Assembly: GCF_016545825.1 (NCBI RefSeq)
Contig: NC_052618.1
Span: forward strand, 42,416,196 to 42,480,195
DNA length: 64,000 bases
DNA from: Eucalyptus grandis
Taxonomy: Eukaryota > Streptophyta > Magnoliopsida > Myrtales > Myrtaceae
Reading direction: 5' to 3'
Position 1 is the stretch's first letter. Each line of letters begins with the position of its first letter. Positions 45,700 through 58,600 of this stretch are shown here, one piece after another. The notes beneath the pieces were generated by a model. The model had not been told where the DNA came from, did not search any database, and was given only the letters and a program-made list of their open reading frames with translations. Made by a program: the position numbers and the translations under genes.

Positions 45700-48600
45700 G
45701 TGATTTGTTAGCTCTTCTTCTCTCCTATGATTTCTTAAGCCCCTCTTTTGGCCTTTCAGCTACAACCGAGGCTTCTTTGACTAATTCTTCAGTTGGGCGT
45801 CTTCTAGATAACCTTTTTGTAACTACCCATTCACCTGGCCTTCTTCTAGTTGTCTTTGTATGTAGCCCTTCAGCTTCAATGACACCTTATGTTAGCATTT
45901 CTGGTGGTACTTGGTGACCTTTGGTGGCCCCTGTGGACCCTGGCTCTTGTGATGGCCTTTCAATTGGCAGTTAAGCTCCAACTTACATTCTTCGAACCTA
46001 AGAAAGAGACAAAAGATACCATAAATATAATATCGGACCATATAATAATATAAAGGAAAACTAAATACAAATTATTGAATTTACTGGGATATTTCTTTTT
46101 CTGATGAAGAACAGTTGACTGAACTGGTTGTTTAGCTGCTTGAGCCAATCCTTCAGCTAGCCATCTTCTACCTTGCCTTCTTCGAACATGCCCTTCAGTT
46201 TCATGACTTACTAGGGTTCTTCTCATGACCTGACAAAGACATTACATAATGCCAAATATGATATTATATACATATTTATGATAAACCACAAAACAACATA
46301 AATACAAATTTCATGACTTACTGAGGTTCTAGTTGTCGATTGAAGAACAATCAACTCACTTGGCCCTTCTGTTTGCATTTCTCCAACTGTCCTTTCACTA
46401 GGTCCTTCAGCTCGCCTCGATTGTTCTTGTTGCTTCATCAATTGACAACCTTTAGTAGTGTGCCCTGCTAAGCAACAATAAGAGCATGTCATCTTTGCAC
46501 CCATCCTGTCCATTCTTTGCTAACCCGAGACCTCTCCCTCCGCCATTCTTCATCTTCGTTTTGGCCTTCCCATTTTCTTTTTCAATGGCAAAGGTTGAGG
46601 TGCTTCATGATTTGTTGGCTCTCAAAACTTACTACTTCTTATTGGCTACATCATGAACTAGTATGAAGCAAGATATGTTGATTTTTTGTACCAATCATCA
46701 ATGTAATTCTCTACATTGTGACCCTTCAACTAGATGGCACATATGGCATGTGCACAACCACTTAGTTGCCATGCTCTATATGAACACTTCCTCGTATCTA
46801 GATGGATAACATACTTATCGAAACCCTTCATTATCTCATATCAATCATCCCCATTCTAAATGAGATAATAATACTTACTTGTAGTCATGTTCTCATTCAA
46901 TTTCTTGACAATCCTAGGACCACATTGTTTAGTCCACTTTGCAGCCTCATCTCTTTGTTTGTGCAGCCAAGTCACAACCATAACTTGTATATCTTCAAGC
47001 ATTGAGATCATTGGTTTGCATCCGGTATCTATTATCTTCCTATTAAATGCTTCACATATGTTGTTATCGATGTTATCACACTTGAATTCCTCATTGAGAT
47101 AGTGTAGCACAACATTCCTTTGTCAAATGAAGCAGTTCTTCTTTGACTATCCTAAAGTCAGTCATGTTCGTACTCTTTGTTAACTGCCAAAATTGCGACT
47201 GTAGCTTATCTCATTTGTAGTTTTTGCCCAATTTTCGTATATTTAGCATTCAATATTTAGCATGGGACAATAACTCGGTTATTGCTAGAACCAATCCCTG
47301 CAATAATTCAAAACAAGAAATGTAAGCAAATAACATGTTAATATCATAAAGCAAACAATTGACTAGATTTTTCAAAAAGCAAGCAATACCTTTTGTTAGT
47401 CACTCATGAACGACCACCTTTCCGCATTTGTTTCTCTAAGTCAGCCATCAGATTTTTCAAGAACCAGGACCAATTGTTCTTACTCACAATCCTTACAACA
47501 GCCCAAGCTAGTGGGAATATTTGGTTATTTGCATCTCTTCCAATCGCGACCAACAATTCTCCCTTGCACAAACCCTTCAAGAAACAGCCGTCTAATCTTA
47601 TAATTCGTTACAACCAGCTAAAAATCCCCATCTGCATACATCAAAGCACACATAAAACTTATCGAACTTGGTTCCACTATTAGGAAATAGCCTCTCCACC
47701 ACCTTTACATACACTCTACTTGAAGGGTTTTGTAGCCTACACTCCCAAGCATAATTTCACACCTGCCTATATTCCTTGCCATACTGATCAATAAGTATCT
47801 TCATCACATTTTGCTTTGATCTTTTGCACCGATTCTTGATACATTGATGCCGACACTCTCCTTCACCAGCATCCTAAAGTTAGTACTTTTCATCTCGGGT
47901 ATCAGCTTGAATAGATCGAAGAAGTGCTTAGACAAACATGCACTTATTACCCTTTTGTTTTGAAATTAATGGAACAAGTATGTTCCTCTTGATAGGCTCT
48001 AACCTGAAAAAACTCACTTCTTAACAAACACGCCGTAAATCTTCCATGGACAATTTTGCTACGAATACCTAGCTCTTACAAAGTTCTTAGTGTTTCTAAT
48101 GAAATCAATATTTCTTTGTGCAGCAATGGAGTTCTTTAATATAGCTTCCCTAAATTGTTTCACATCTTGAAATTTCATACCTACCGACAAAGTAGGAGAG
48201 GCAACGGATGGATCATAAGAAAGAAATTTACTTTTCCTTCTACGCGCAGCTCCTTGATCTTCTTCAAGCTCATCTTGAGAAGTAGCATTCTCGATGTTTT
48301 CTTCATAATCCGTCTCCTAGCCAGCAACACTAACATCTGCAGGGCCTTCGTCTTTGTTTGGAACTTCATCAACTACTTGTAAAGCTGCAAATTTATCTAA
48401 CAAAAAGTCTATTTGTTTTTTCCTTGACTGTGTAAGCTCTTCGCCGTCGTCATCACTTAAGAAATTTTCAGCAAGCAACCCTTTATCATCATCATCACCA
48501 TCACTAGATTCAGCTACTTCACAATTTAAGATTATGACATCACCTATGTCACCATCACTCTGGTGAACAACATATGTGCTCCTCTCCTTTTCATCCTGTC

Positions 48601-49072
48601 TATCATGCCCTCCTTCATTCTTAACCTCACTATTAACTTGAATAGCATCTCCTCATTTTCCTACTTGGGTGCTATCTCTATCATCATCTTTGTCCTCACT
48701 ATCACTATTGTATTCAACGTATACTTTCACATCTTCGCTATGAAGATAATGATATAGGACATCCCTAAAACCATTATCATCTTTTAAATTTCTTAAACCA
48801 TCTCTCAAGCCTTTCTTAAGAACACAATATAACAACTTTTGTACTTTACAATGCAAATATATCACTATATTCCTAACATATACAATATAAGATGCATTCT
48901 TTATATCTACAAATATAATACCCTCATTTCCCCCCTCATACTCCCACTCATCCTCCCCCATCACAAAATCCCCACCGTAACAAACAATAACAGCAACATA
49001 GTCCTTATTATATTCCATTTCTGCAATCAATGAGAAAAAAAATACAATTAACTTTTGAGACCACATCCACAA
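45700..49072 (-). pseudogene. Mutator-like (MuDR) transposase, decayed
   Basis: Reading the minus strand from 49072, an acidic N-terminal domain comes first, with FRDVLYHYLHSEDVKVYVEY and a Ser/Asp-rich tail, as in the PB1-like N-terminus of plant MULE proteins. After broken segments, 47110-46856 gives DNNICEAFNRKIIDTGCKP and MISMLEDIQVMVVTWLHKQR, matching the conserved CEAFNxxI-x-x-ARxKPIITMLE region. At 46.5 kb a zinc knuckle follows (CSYCCLAGHTTKGC), then R-A-E-G-P-S-E repeats. Stops and frameshifts occur throughout. The gene probably continued into 37.1-37.6 kb before the Harbinger insertion separated the pieces. Confidence 0.75.
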
Positions 49073-50685
49073 ATGACAACGGACAATTGTATATGGAGGT
49101 CATGCACTCTTATAGACTTTATTAAATAAAAGAAGAAAGAGGGAAGAGATGCACAGGTCAAACGAGATTTATTGGAAAGATGCCCTTTAGACAAATAGAG
49201 GTCCCCACACGATAACTACTTCAATTATGTCGCATTCCCTTAAAATATTGACCAACAAAAAGAGGTCCCCAAGATAAGCACAAGTCCTCATGACACCCAT
49301 TTTAGCACTTCAATTTTAAAAAAATGCCCAAAGGTCCCCACGACAACTACTTTGAACCCTAACAATCACCATTGCACATCATATTTCATATCTAACCCCT
49401 AAAAATTACTCTTGCTTATCACAATACCATATTCGATCCCTAAATCACACATCACATGAGCATAGAACCCTTAATTTTCCCCTCGTCAAGCCCTATATTT
49501 CAAGGCCGAGTCCTAAATTGCCAATCTGAACACCCAATAGGGTTCTAACACCACATTTGAGCCATATATCTCACATAAAAAACCATCCAAGCCTTACATT
49601 TCCCAACCGAGCCCCAAATTTCAAGTTAGAGCCCTAATAGATGAGTCGGAGCCTTAATTTCACCACAGGGGAGAGGAAGAAGAGAACAAACCTAAGTAAG
49701 CGATGATAATGAGCGATGACGGCAAGCAACGATGACGAGCAATGACCTGTGAACAGTGACCTGTAAATGGCAACCTATGAATGACAATGGAGGGGACGTC
49801 AGATTTGGTGTGAACGCGAGCGACGGCCAAATCTGGTTAAACCCAAAATAAGCTAAACAACGTCGTTTAGCACTAAGAAAAAATGAACGTTGTTTAGCTT
49901 GGCCAAGCCAACGTGGATGGGGCAACATCGTTTTCCTCATCCACATGTGCTTTTTTTTTTTTTTAAATATTTGTCACGTCAATAAATCATGTTGCCAGAA
50001 AATGTCACATATGCAATTTGGCCGGATTTTCTCGCAATCGGCACTTAAATGATGCATTTTGCTCCGATTTTGACATTTAATTGTCATTTTACTTAAGTGG
50101 TCATCCATGCCAAGTTTTTGCACTACAAGTGTCCGATACTCTATAAAAGTTAGTGAACATTTTAATTAAGTGCTTGGAGTGAAGTTATTTTTTCAAAAGA
50201 GGATTCAAAATAGACATTTTTTAAATAAGTGCCTAAAATGACTAGATCGATCTCAAATGAGAGCTTGAGCTCATTGGCTGCCAAGCACCTAATTTTTTTC
50301 GGTAGTTAGAACATGGCATTTTTATTCAAAATAAAGTCCAAATATAACAAAAAACTAGAAAATTCGAAAAAAAAAAAAAATCACCCGAACCACCTCCATG
50401 ACCACAGCACCCTCAAATCCAATAGCTTCTCAATTACGCCCAATCAAACCTACGAAGAAAGAGAGATTTCAAATGGTCACGGGTGTGCACCGCCACCATT
50501 CCGACTTTGCCAATTGAGCATTGTCAACCCTCCTTTGGTGGTAATGGTTGATGGGGAGTGATTGAGAAGCAAAGCATTGATGAGGGATCGAAAATGCCAT
50601 CACCGTCCGTGATTGGAGTGAGTTGAAGCTGTTGGATCTTCAACCTGGTTGAGGTGTTGAGTACATGGATGTGATGTTTAAGGTG

Positions 50686-50772
<87 letters not shown>

Positions 50773-51921
50773 TGGCTTTTCCATATTTTTAGTATTTAAG
50801 CAGATTTTGTTTTGGACAAAAATACCATTTTTCGCTTGCCAAAAAAAAAAAGTACTCAGTGGCTAACAAGAATTTGGTCAAAAAACAAGCTCATACTTTT
50901 ATTTAAGATTGATTTGACCACTTCAAATCCTTATTTGGAAGAATGTTTGCTTTGGGCCTTTTTTTTTTTTTTTACAAAGAAAATGACCCATTTTAATTTC
51001 CCATTTTAATTTTTCCTAAAAGTTATTTTTCTGAAAAACTGCCCTCTCCTCTTGCTCCTTCTCCATAACTCTAGTTCATGTTGAAGCTTCGCAGCTCCTC
51101 CGTAACTTTCAAATTCACATTGAAAATTCACAAAAGCGACATCAAGAAAGTAACAAGAGAGTCAAAACTCATTCCTCTCTGTAACTTTCCAATTCATGTT
51201 TAAACTTGATGAAAGTTGCAAAAAGTCGGAACATATTCTATCCAATAACTCTCTAGTTCACATTTTTTGAAATTGCAATAATACTTTTGGCTATTTTTTA
51301 GAGAAAAGCTAATGAGAGGATAGAGATTATAATTGGTTGTATTGGACATGCTAAAGATATGTATAGCGATAAGAGAAAAAGCATTGAGGAGTGTCTTAAA
51401 ATGTCCCTAACTACCATAGATAGAATAAAATTATGCTGAAAAATTGTGAAGGATCCTAAGAACATTAGTCTCTCTTTTGGATTCGAAGGAGATGACAATA
51501 AAGTATTTATGAAAAAGCTTCTCTAACAGAAGGTAAGGCAATAACGACTCACCATTCTAGGCTAGGTCGCTTAAAATGGCTTTGCCTATGTTTTGTATAA
51601 TTGCAACTTTTGTGATGATATTTAAACTTTGTTAATGGTGCCATAGCTATTAGGTCTCTTGTGTAGTCCTTTGTTGTTCTATGACATTGAAAAACATTGA
51701 ACAACGATCTTTTTGCAAAGTTGTGAATTACATAGATATGGACTTTCTTATTAATTGGAATGCTTTCTTACCGCATAAAAGGTGGTTTTGTGAAAGTTTG
51801 TCTCACAAAAGATTAACTATGTCAAGTGCATAGACAACTCTGTGTCACGGTAAGTCCTATTTCTACGGTTTAGTTGCTTCAATGGTGGCTTTGATGTCTA
51901 GGAGAATGAAAGGTAAAATTG
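49073..51921. other. Gene-free DNA, probable Mutator-like terminus and AT-rich spacer
   Basis: 49780-50110 carries AACGTCGTTTAGC, AACGTTGTTTAGC and CACTTAAATG/ACTTAAGTGG motifs, similar in style to 32010-32200 and 33740-33870 on the other side of the transposase. No clean inverted repeat could be drawn by eye. No gene recognised between 50.2 and 51.9 kb. Confidence 0.4.
50686..50772. repeat. (ATT)29 microsatellite
   Basis: Twenty-nine uninterrupted ATT units (87 bp). It opens a poly-Asn frame on the minus strand that is not a gene. Confidence 0.95.
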
Positions 51922-52372
51922 TCTAAAAACTCCTAAACCTATTTGCAGTGGCCAATTCAGTCTTAAAATTTTCAATTTTGCAAATTTAATCTTAAGCCTT
52001 TTAATGATTTATCAATATAGTATTTTCGATCAATTTTGATGGAAAGTCGCTGATATGATGGTTCGATCATCGTCGACCGTCCTATGGGCATGAATGGCCT
52101 ACATTGACATCAATGATTTTTTTAAAATTTTTTAAATTTTCTAATTGTTTTCTCTTTTTTCCCCTTAATATTTTCTTTTATTTTCCTTTTTTTTTCCCTT
52201 TATTTCCCTCTTCCAATTGTCAATTGTTGAGGTCTCAACCATGGCCAATGAAGGTTGTTGGCCACAAACAAAGCCACAATGCCCTCACCAGCTCAAATCT
52301 AGTGACAACTGGCAAGCCCTTCCTATGCCCAACAAGGGCCACAACACCCTTGCTATGGTCGCGAGGGCCTAG

Positions 52373-52380
52373 ATGAGGGC
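52373..52380. repeat. 8-bp target duplication ATGAGGGC, left
   Basis: Exact match to 53278-53285. Confidence 0.9.
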
Positions 52381-53277
52381 TAGGGGTGATCGGGTCCAAG
52401 GTGGGTAGGGTCTAGACCTAGACCCTGTACCCGACTCTGTTATAACCAATTCCTTTTTTCTGGACCTTATACCCAATTTTGTTTGTATTGGATTCTATAC
52501 CCGACTCACCCTATTTTTCGATCCAGTTCTAGGGTCAACCCTGTTTTCACTAGAATATGTTTTGCAACCTCTCGATATTCTATACGACTTCAAATTTTAT
52601 ATTCATACGCAAGAAAATAATGTAATCCTCCTAATTTGTATTGAAACATTAAGCACTTGTAATAAATAAATACATTAACATTTTGACTAAACGAAAAATT
52701 AAGAATCCACAAGGCTAATTATAATAAATAAAATCATAAAGCAAAGAATTAGCAACAAACATGGTCTAATATTAATCTTATTCCCACAACTACTACATGA
52801 ACTACTCATTTATGCAAGCATGACTCCTCATACAAAAGAGAAATTAAGCAAGCCAATCCATGTGGGCACGAACACCGTCCATCCATCGGACGGTGCAAGA
52901 GGGAGCCAGTGAGGGAGGGAAGCAAGTGAGAAAAAGGAATGACAAATGAGAAGTGACGTGCATGTTTGGAAGAGCCAAACAGAAAAACGTCGTGTGATTG
53001 CGAGAGTAATAATAGAAATCGAGGGAAAAAAAGGGTTTTTTTACCTATACTTACAAAACCGGTCTAGGAATCGTTTCCAAAACCGGTCCAGGAACCGATT
53101 CCAAAACCGGTCCAGGAACTGATTTCCGGGTAAGTAATCACTCGGAACCTATTCTTGGACCGGTTGAAACCGGTTCCAAATTTTGGGAACCAGTTTCAAT
53201 AGGAACCGGATCTCGACCCTATTTTCCAAGTGGGCTGGCCGAGAACCGGGTATACCCAGTCCGGTTGCACACCCCTA
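52381..53277. mobile_element. Small non-autonomous hAT element, 897 bp
   Basis: Starts TAGGGGTG and ends CACCCCTA, with a perfect 8-bp ATGAGGGC duplication on both sides. The subterminal sequence is rich in AACCGGTTCC/GGAACC motifs, like the hAT at 41209-43616, so both probably use the same transposase source. No coding capacity. Confidence 0.88.
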
Positions 53278-53285
53278 ATGAGGGC
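53278..53285. repeat. 8-bp target duplication ATGAGGGC, right
   Basis: Exact match to 52373-52380. Confidence 0.9.
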
Positions 53286-53514
53286 TACAACGCCCTTGCT
53301 TGTTCATCAAGACCTCTAGAGAAATAGGAAAAAAAAAAAAGAAAAAAAAAAAAAAAATGAAAAAGGGAAAAAATAAAGTAAAACGGGAAAAGTTTTAGAA
53401 AAATTACAAAAATTATTCACATAGACACTAGCAGTGTCATGTCGGACAGCCAACGTCCAAGTTAGCAACTGTTAGCCAAAATTAGTCAAAAAACTATATT
53501 GGTAAATTGTCAAA

Positions 53515-53515
<1 letters not shown>

Positions 53516-53548
<33 letters not shown>
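53516..53548. repeat. (TG)16 microsatellite
   Basis: Uninterrupted TG run within the right arm of the fold-back element. Confidence 0.9.
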
Positions 53549-53551
<3 letters not shown>

Positions 53552-53605
53552 GGTCAAAGGCTATATTAGTTGCCTTATAATAAGTTTAGAATTTTTTGAA
53601 TAGCT

Positions 53606-55603
53606 TATCCCAAGAATGAAAAGATGATGGGGGTTAAAGAAATGTTGTTACTGTTCGAAATATATTAGAATTCATGAAAATAATAATAATTATTGGAAAT
53701 ACAATGAAAAAGATTAGAAAATAAAATGAATTGTTTGAGCCATGTAAACACTATCCTTAAGAATAATTCCACTCCTCGAAATATGAAATTCGATAAAAGA
53801 AAAAGAGAGCCGCTAAGAAACAATTACAATAAATTCGTATTTAATGAAGAAGATGATCATTGTATAAACTGTTATAAAACTATTATACAGTCGTTACATA
53901 ATCGTTAAATAACCATTATAAAAAAACATTACAAACTGATAACGGTGAAAACTACTACAAAAATTAATAGTTTTCAATATTTCAAAAAATATCCGACAGT
54001 TACTCCATGCTTACTGCTTCGGTTAAAGGCCTAGATTGCTTACGCAACTAGGTTATTGGCAGGTCTAGGGGTTTGAGATTTGAAGTTCATGTTATTAATA
54101 AAAATCAGACTCTTTTAATAACTCTTCAAATCGAAAGATCTTTTTTTGTTTGCAAATTCTCTAGATTGATGTAGTCAATATTCTTGTAGCCGACAATTCT
54201 TGCGTTTGTTCCTATGTCTTGGTGATTATTCACATCATTCATCATAGGTAGACAAAAATCCCGGTCTTTAACTTGCCGTTCCCATCTCTTGAGATGTAAT
54301 GATGATAAGATCTATATTGTTTTCATGGGCAATATAGAAGAGCTTATTTGTCGTTTATATTAATAAGCAGTTACCATCGTGCACATGGCATGATAGAATA
54401 TGAAAATATCCAATTTTCTTACTATAATTCATCAAACGGTAGATTGAATATAATATAATTCATAAATTTCACAACCATCATATCCAGTATTGTCTTGCCT
54501 AGAAATCTAAACACTAAACATGGCAAATCTATATTAATTGATCCGTAGTTAGAGAAGGGATCAGGTGCCAAGTCCACGAGGACCAGTCAGGCCCTTGTTG
54601 AATGTGAAGATCGACAATGATCTACATAGAAATGCGTTCAGCCCCAATCAGTTCCCAATCTCGGCTATTCGAACTCGAGTCCATTTGCGCCAGAAGTTAT
54701 GAAGTCAATATTGGATTGTTTCGTCACTGGAGCAATCGATCAGCAGTTGCTATCGATCGGATGTGGATCTATCTTGGAACTTGACAATTGATTGAACGAT
54801 TATATGCTCCAAAAATTAAGGGTGGGTACTGGGAAATAGAAAGTATAAACATCACAAAAGAAATAAAGAAGAAGAAGAAAGATCACCTTAAAGAAGGCAT
54901 ATGAGATTCTCTTAATTTAATAGAAGCATGCTCTTTCATCGGTGTGTACTTTATCCTATCGCACTACTGAAAGGCAAACATGGGATGAACAGTCCCCCTC
55001 AATCTGTATAGATCCCACACTAATTCAAAAACCTGACTCCTCCACAAATGAGTAAGCGCAGAGAGAGACAGAGAGAGAGTGAAGTGCCAAAACATTGAAA
55101 ACTATTTCATCGGTTACCTTCAATGGCATCAGCGAAAATCTAACTAATCTGCAATAGTCCCGTATGACAAGGATGTACACTAAACCAGCGAAAATCCCTG
55201 CAACTCTACAACACATTGTCCTCGAGGAATAACAACACAGCTTTGCCGCCACTCAAATTCACAAAAGAATCACTACCCCAACTTCCAGCAGACATTGCGA
55301 GTGGCCTTATCCTGACGCGACATTGCAACCCTCATCAGGAGAAATGGATTAATTTTACCTGCGAGTGCTAGTCTGCCTGCTTGATCCGAAAATAGTTTGC
55401 GATGCATCCCAAATCAGGAGATATGCTCGGAAGGATAGTAATTTCAAGAATAACAAGGAAAGCTATCATAACTCAGGGATTCACACAGTTCTGGCAATTC
55501 TGGGGCATCAAAAACCCCAATAAGAAAAGGGGCGAAGAAATTGACCTTTCACATCTCCTTTGAAAATTGCCTAATCATATGGTACAAAAAACATGTATTG
55601 AGC
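53606..55603. other. Intergenic and NEF1 3' flank
   Basis: AT-rich. No gene recognised; the part nearest 55600 is presumably the NEF1 3' UTR (transcribed on the minus strand). A 75-codon minus-strand frame at 55025-55252 is not supported. Confidence 0.5.
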
Positions 55604-58600
55604 CTAAATATACTTCAGACCAGATATGTATTGCTGTCTAGAAATTAGATACTGGGCTAAGGAGTACACTATACCTAACAAACCCAATATCTTAATCTTA
55701 AGCACGTCAGTTATCAAAATAGATGGCAGATTAAGAGGGACCGCAAGCAATGGCATGGCGTCGTTCTGCTTTCTGTAACTCCAAATAAACCGGTTGAAAA
55801 GAATGTGGCTGGGAAACGTAAGAACTAGGAGTGCCACATTCTTCACAGCAAAGAACCAATCTGGACCACCGATTTGTAGCTGCCCCCAACCAGCATTCCC
55901 TTGCCAAACATCCTCCCATATGCTGAACAAGGTAGTCAAGACCAAGTATCCTGATATAACTACTGTGACTGGGAAATACCTTTGCTTGTCCCCAAATCCG
56001 GCGATGAAATCGGAATCTTGGTTGAGGAGGAGCAAAATAGGTGCCAGAAAGAAAATGGCACGGTTTGAGCCACCTGTGAGATTGACATTCAAAATTAAGC
56101 ATATGGCAAAGCACATCACGGTGGCAACGTTCCCAACAGATGGCATCCAAGCTCCCTCAGCAGCCATTCTCTTGATAGTGAATGTTGGAGCATTAGATGC
56201 AAGTCGATGCTGCATGGACCTCATTCTAGGAGGAAAAGTACCGGAGCTACTTTGGCCAGATCGAGACTGTCTGATCCCACCCCTTTCAACAGCTTTCTCA
56301 CGCATCAGTGAGGCCAATTCAAACTTTATCTCCAATGCTATGAGCATGAAGATTGCTGCATACAGACCAAGAAGAGATGTTCTCGCACCTTCGACAGCCA
56401 ATAAAGTAGTCAATTTCTTGTCTTCCTCTTCCATTTCACCAATAACACCATCTCCCAGGATGTTTTTAATTCTCATCTGGCCCTCCAACAGATATGTCAC
56501 TGGGAAGAGAGCAACAAGTAGCGCAAATACCCATGGTAAGAGCTTGGTGCTTGAGGCAGATGGAAAATGGGTGAACACCACAAATACAGAAGTGCAAACC
56601 ATAGTCACAACAATTAGGGCATGCAAGACAGCGGCTTGGAGGAAGTACTCTGCTGATATGTAGATGCCCAAAGCAATTCCCATGGCTATTGAGTAAAACG
56701 TTCTCAACTCAACAATGTATTTAATGGGTATGATGGATGTTACAGCAGCAAGAGTGAGCAAAATAGCTGCAATAAGCAACCATGATGGCCATGTGGGCTT
56801 TGATGCCACAAATCCATAAATTGAAATGTCATCAGCAGATTCACGGGCAGCTCTAATTAATTCAGATCGGTAAGTCAATGACAGAGGGATTGGGGGCTGC
56901 ATCAAGATAAACAGCAGACCAGTAGCCACAATGAGGACTAGGCATCTCTTAGCAGGCTGCAAGGCAAAAGGAAACAAAGATTAGTTTCAGTGAGGGAAGG
57001 GGAAAAAAGAAAAAAATGAAGGCAGAGGTCAACATAGATCACTCAAAAGGTATGGAAGTTTGAACAACACTCATGAATGGTACCAAACCAAAAGCACTCC
57101 ACTTAAAGAAACATGCCAAAGAAACAGTTAGCCAGGAAATAACATCCACACAGAATAAGCAAATTCCCCACTCCATGAGCACGACTCTTACCAGGACGTG
57201 CGAGAAGTGGAGAGCAACGATAGGCACACACGCCAATCCAGTCAACACAATACAGAAACCCAAAAGTAAACCATCAGATGGAGCTCTTCCATTCCACCAT
57301 TGGAGGGCTTCAAAAATTGTTTCACGGCAAAACCATACTGATAGAGCAACTACTCCAGCATGTACATAACCTTGCCAAGCTTTCATTTTTGAAGCACTTC
57401 TGAACCTATCCCTGCAATGCATAAGGAAGTTCCCAACAGGATTAATAATATAATCTTAGTGAAGATGATAAGACACCTGAAATATGCTCAGACGAAAAAC
57501 TAAGCTCAGTACTTGTATAGAAGCAGAGGAGGAGATATTGCCAGCAGCAGGATAGCAGAAGACCACACGACAGATTTCGATGCAATGACCAGCATGGCTA
57601 GCTTTGAAGAGTACAAGCAAGTCAATACCCAAACTGCCTTTGGTCCTATACGGTGATCCGCAGACAGTTTTCTCACCAAAGCCAAACCCAGAAAAGTTGT
57701 GAATATTACCATATAGCTTGGATACATCACATCTTCCTCAAACCCATAATAGTATATGCTAGAATAACTGAAAAACCGATTCTCAATGTAGGATAGAAGC
57801 AGTGCATGACTGATTAAGCCAACCTCAATCAGAAAATGCAGTTTCGACGGCAGCAGAGTTAATCCAGGAACCGTCAAGGCCAGAATAACACTTCCCATAA
57901 TGAGTTTACAAAAGGATTTCAATGACATGCCAGCCAACCAGATATTCAGGTCCCAGAAATTATGCATGACAAACCATGCGACCATCAAGCTTCCAAGCAC
58001 CACAAATGCAAAGTACGATGGGAGGCTCTTCTTAGTAAAAAATCGAGCAAAATAGAAGCCTGCGATTGATGGCAATGGAAGAAACTGCAAGATCAAAAGT
58101 TAAACATAATAAATTGCTGTATCCATGGTTGATTGTAAATGCCATGTGAAACTCCCTATAGATTAATTTAACCAAGCAATGAAAAGTCGAACTGTAACCA
58201 GATAGTCAATGTTCATATATCAAATCAAGACTTGCAGATTGCAAGAGCTCACTGTTTATTTTCTCAAGGAATTGCTAATATCAAATAAGACTTGCCAAGC
58301 GTTCTTAAGGCACTAAGAAATCTAATGTTTGAGGCGCTACGCGTCCAAGGCACTTGCCAGAGCAAGGAGAGGCTCTTAGTTAAAAGCTTAGGATTCATGT
58401 GTTAGCAAACAAGTTCATTTCATTACATAAGAGAAATATAATTCAATTGTATCCTAATTTGGGACTATGATCTGGAATACCATTGGGGCTTTTAAGTCGA
58501 AAAGTTCCTCTACATATTCCGACCTTTTTGAGGCCTATAGTCGAGAAAAGAACAGATCGTAGGCCACACTGCCAAGACAAGCCAACGCTAAGATAGAACA

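Larger units (their letters stand above)
51922..53605. mobile_element. Fold-back MITE, family B copy 2, split by a hAT insertion
   Basis: The left arm (CTCCTAAACCTATTTGCAG, TTTTCAATTTTGC, GATTTATCAATATAGTATTTT) and the reverse complement of the right arm (TTCTAAACTTATTATAAGG, TTGACAATTTACCAATATAG, then TTTTTTGAC) correspond. Both also match the arms of 22680-23100. The right arm has acquired a (TG)n tract. The interior contains the hAT at 52381-53277. Outer ends are approximate. Confidence 0.5.

Noticed and set aside
50524..50784. Poly-Asn open frame on the minus strand
   Set aside because: Translation of the (ATT)29 microsatellite.
55794..56663. 289-codon + strand open frame
   Set aside because: Antisense shadow of NEF1 exon 4; no family resemblance.
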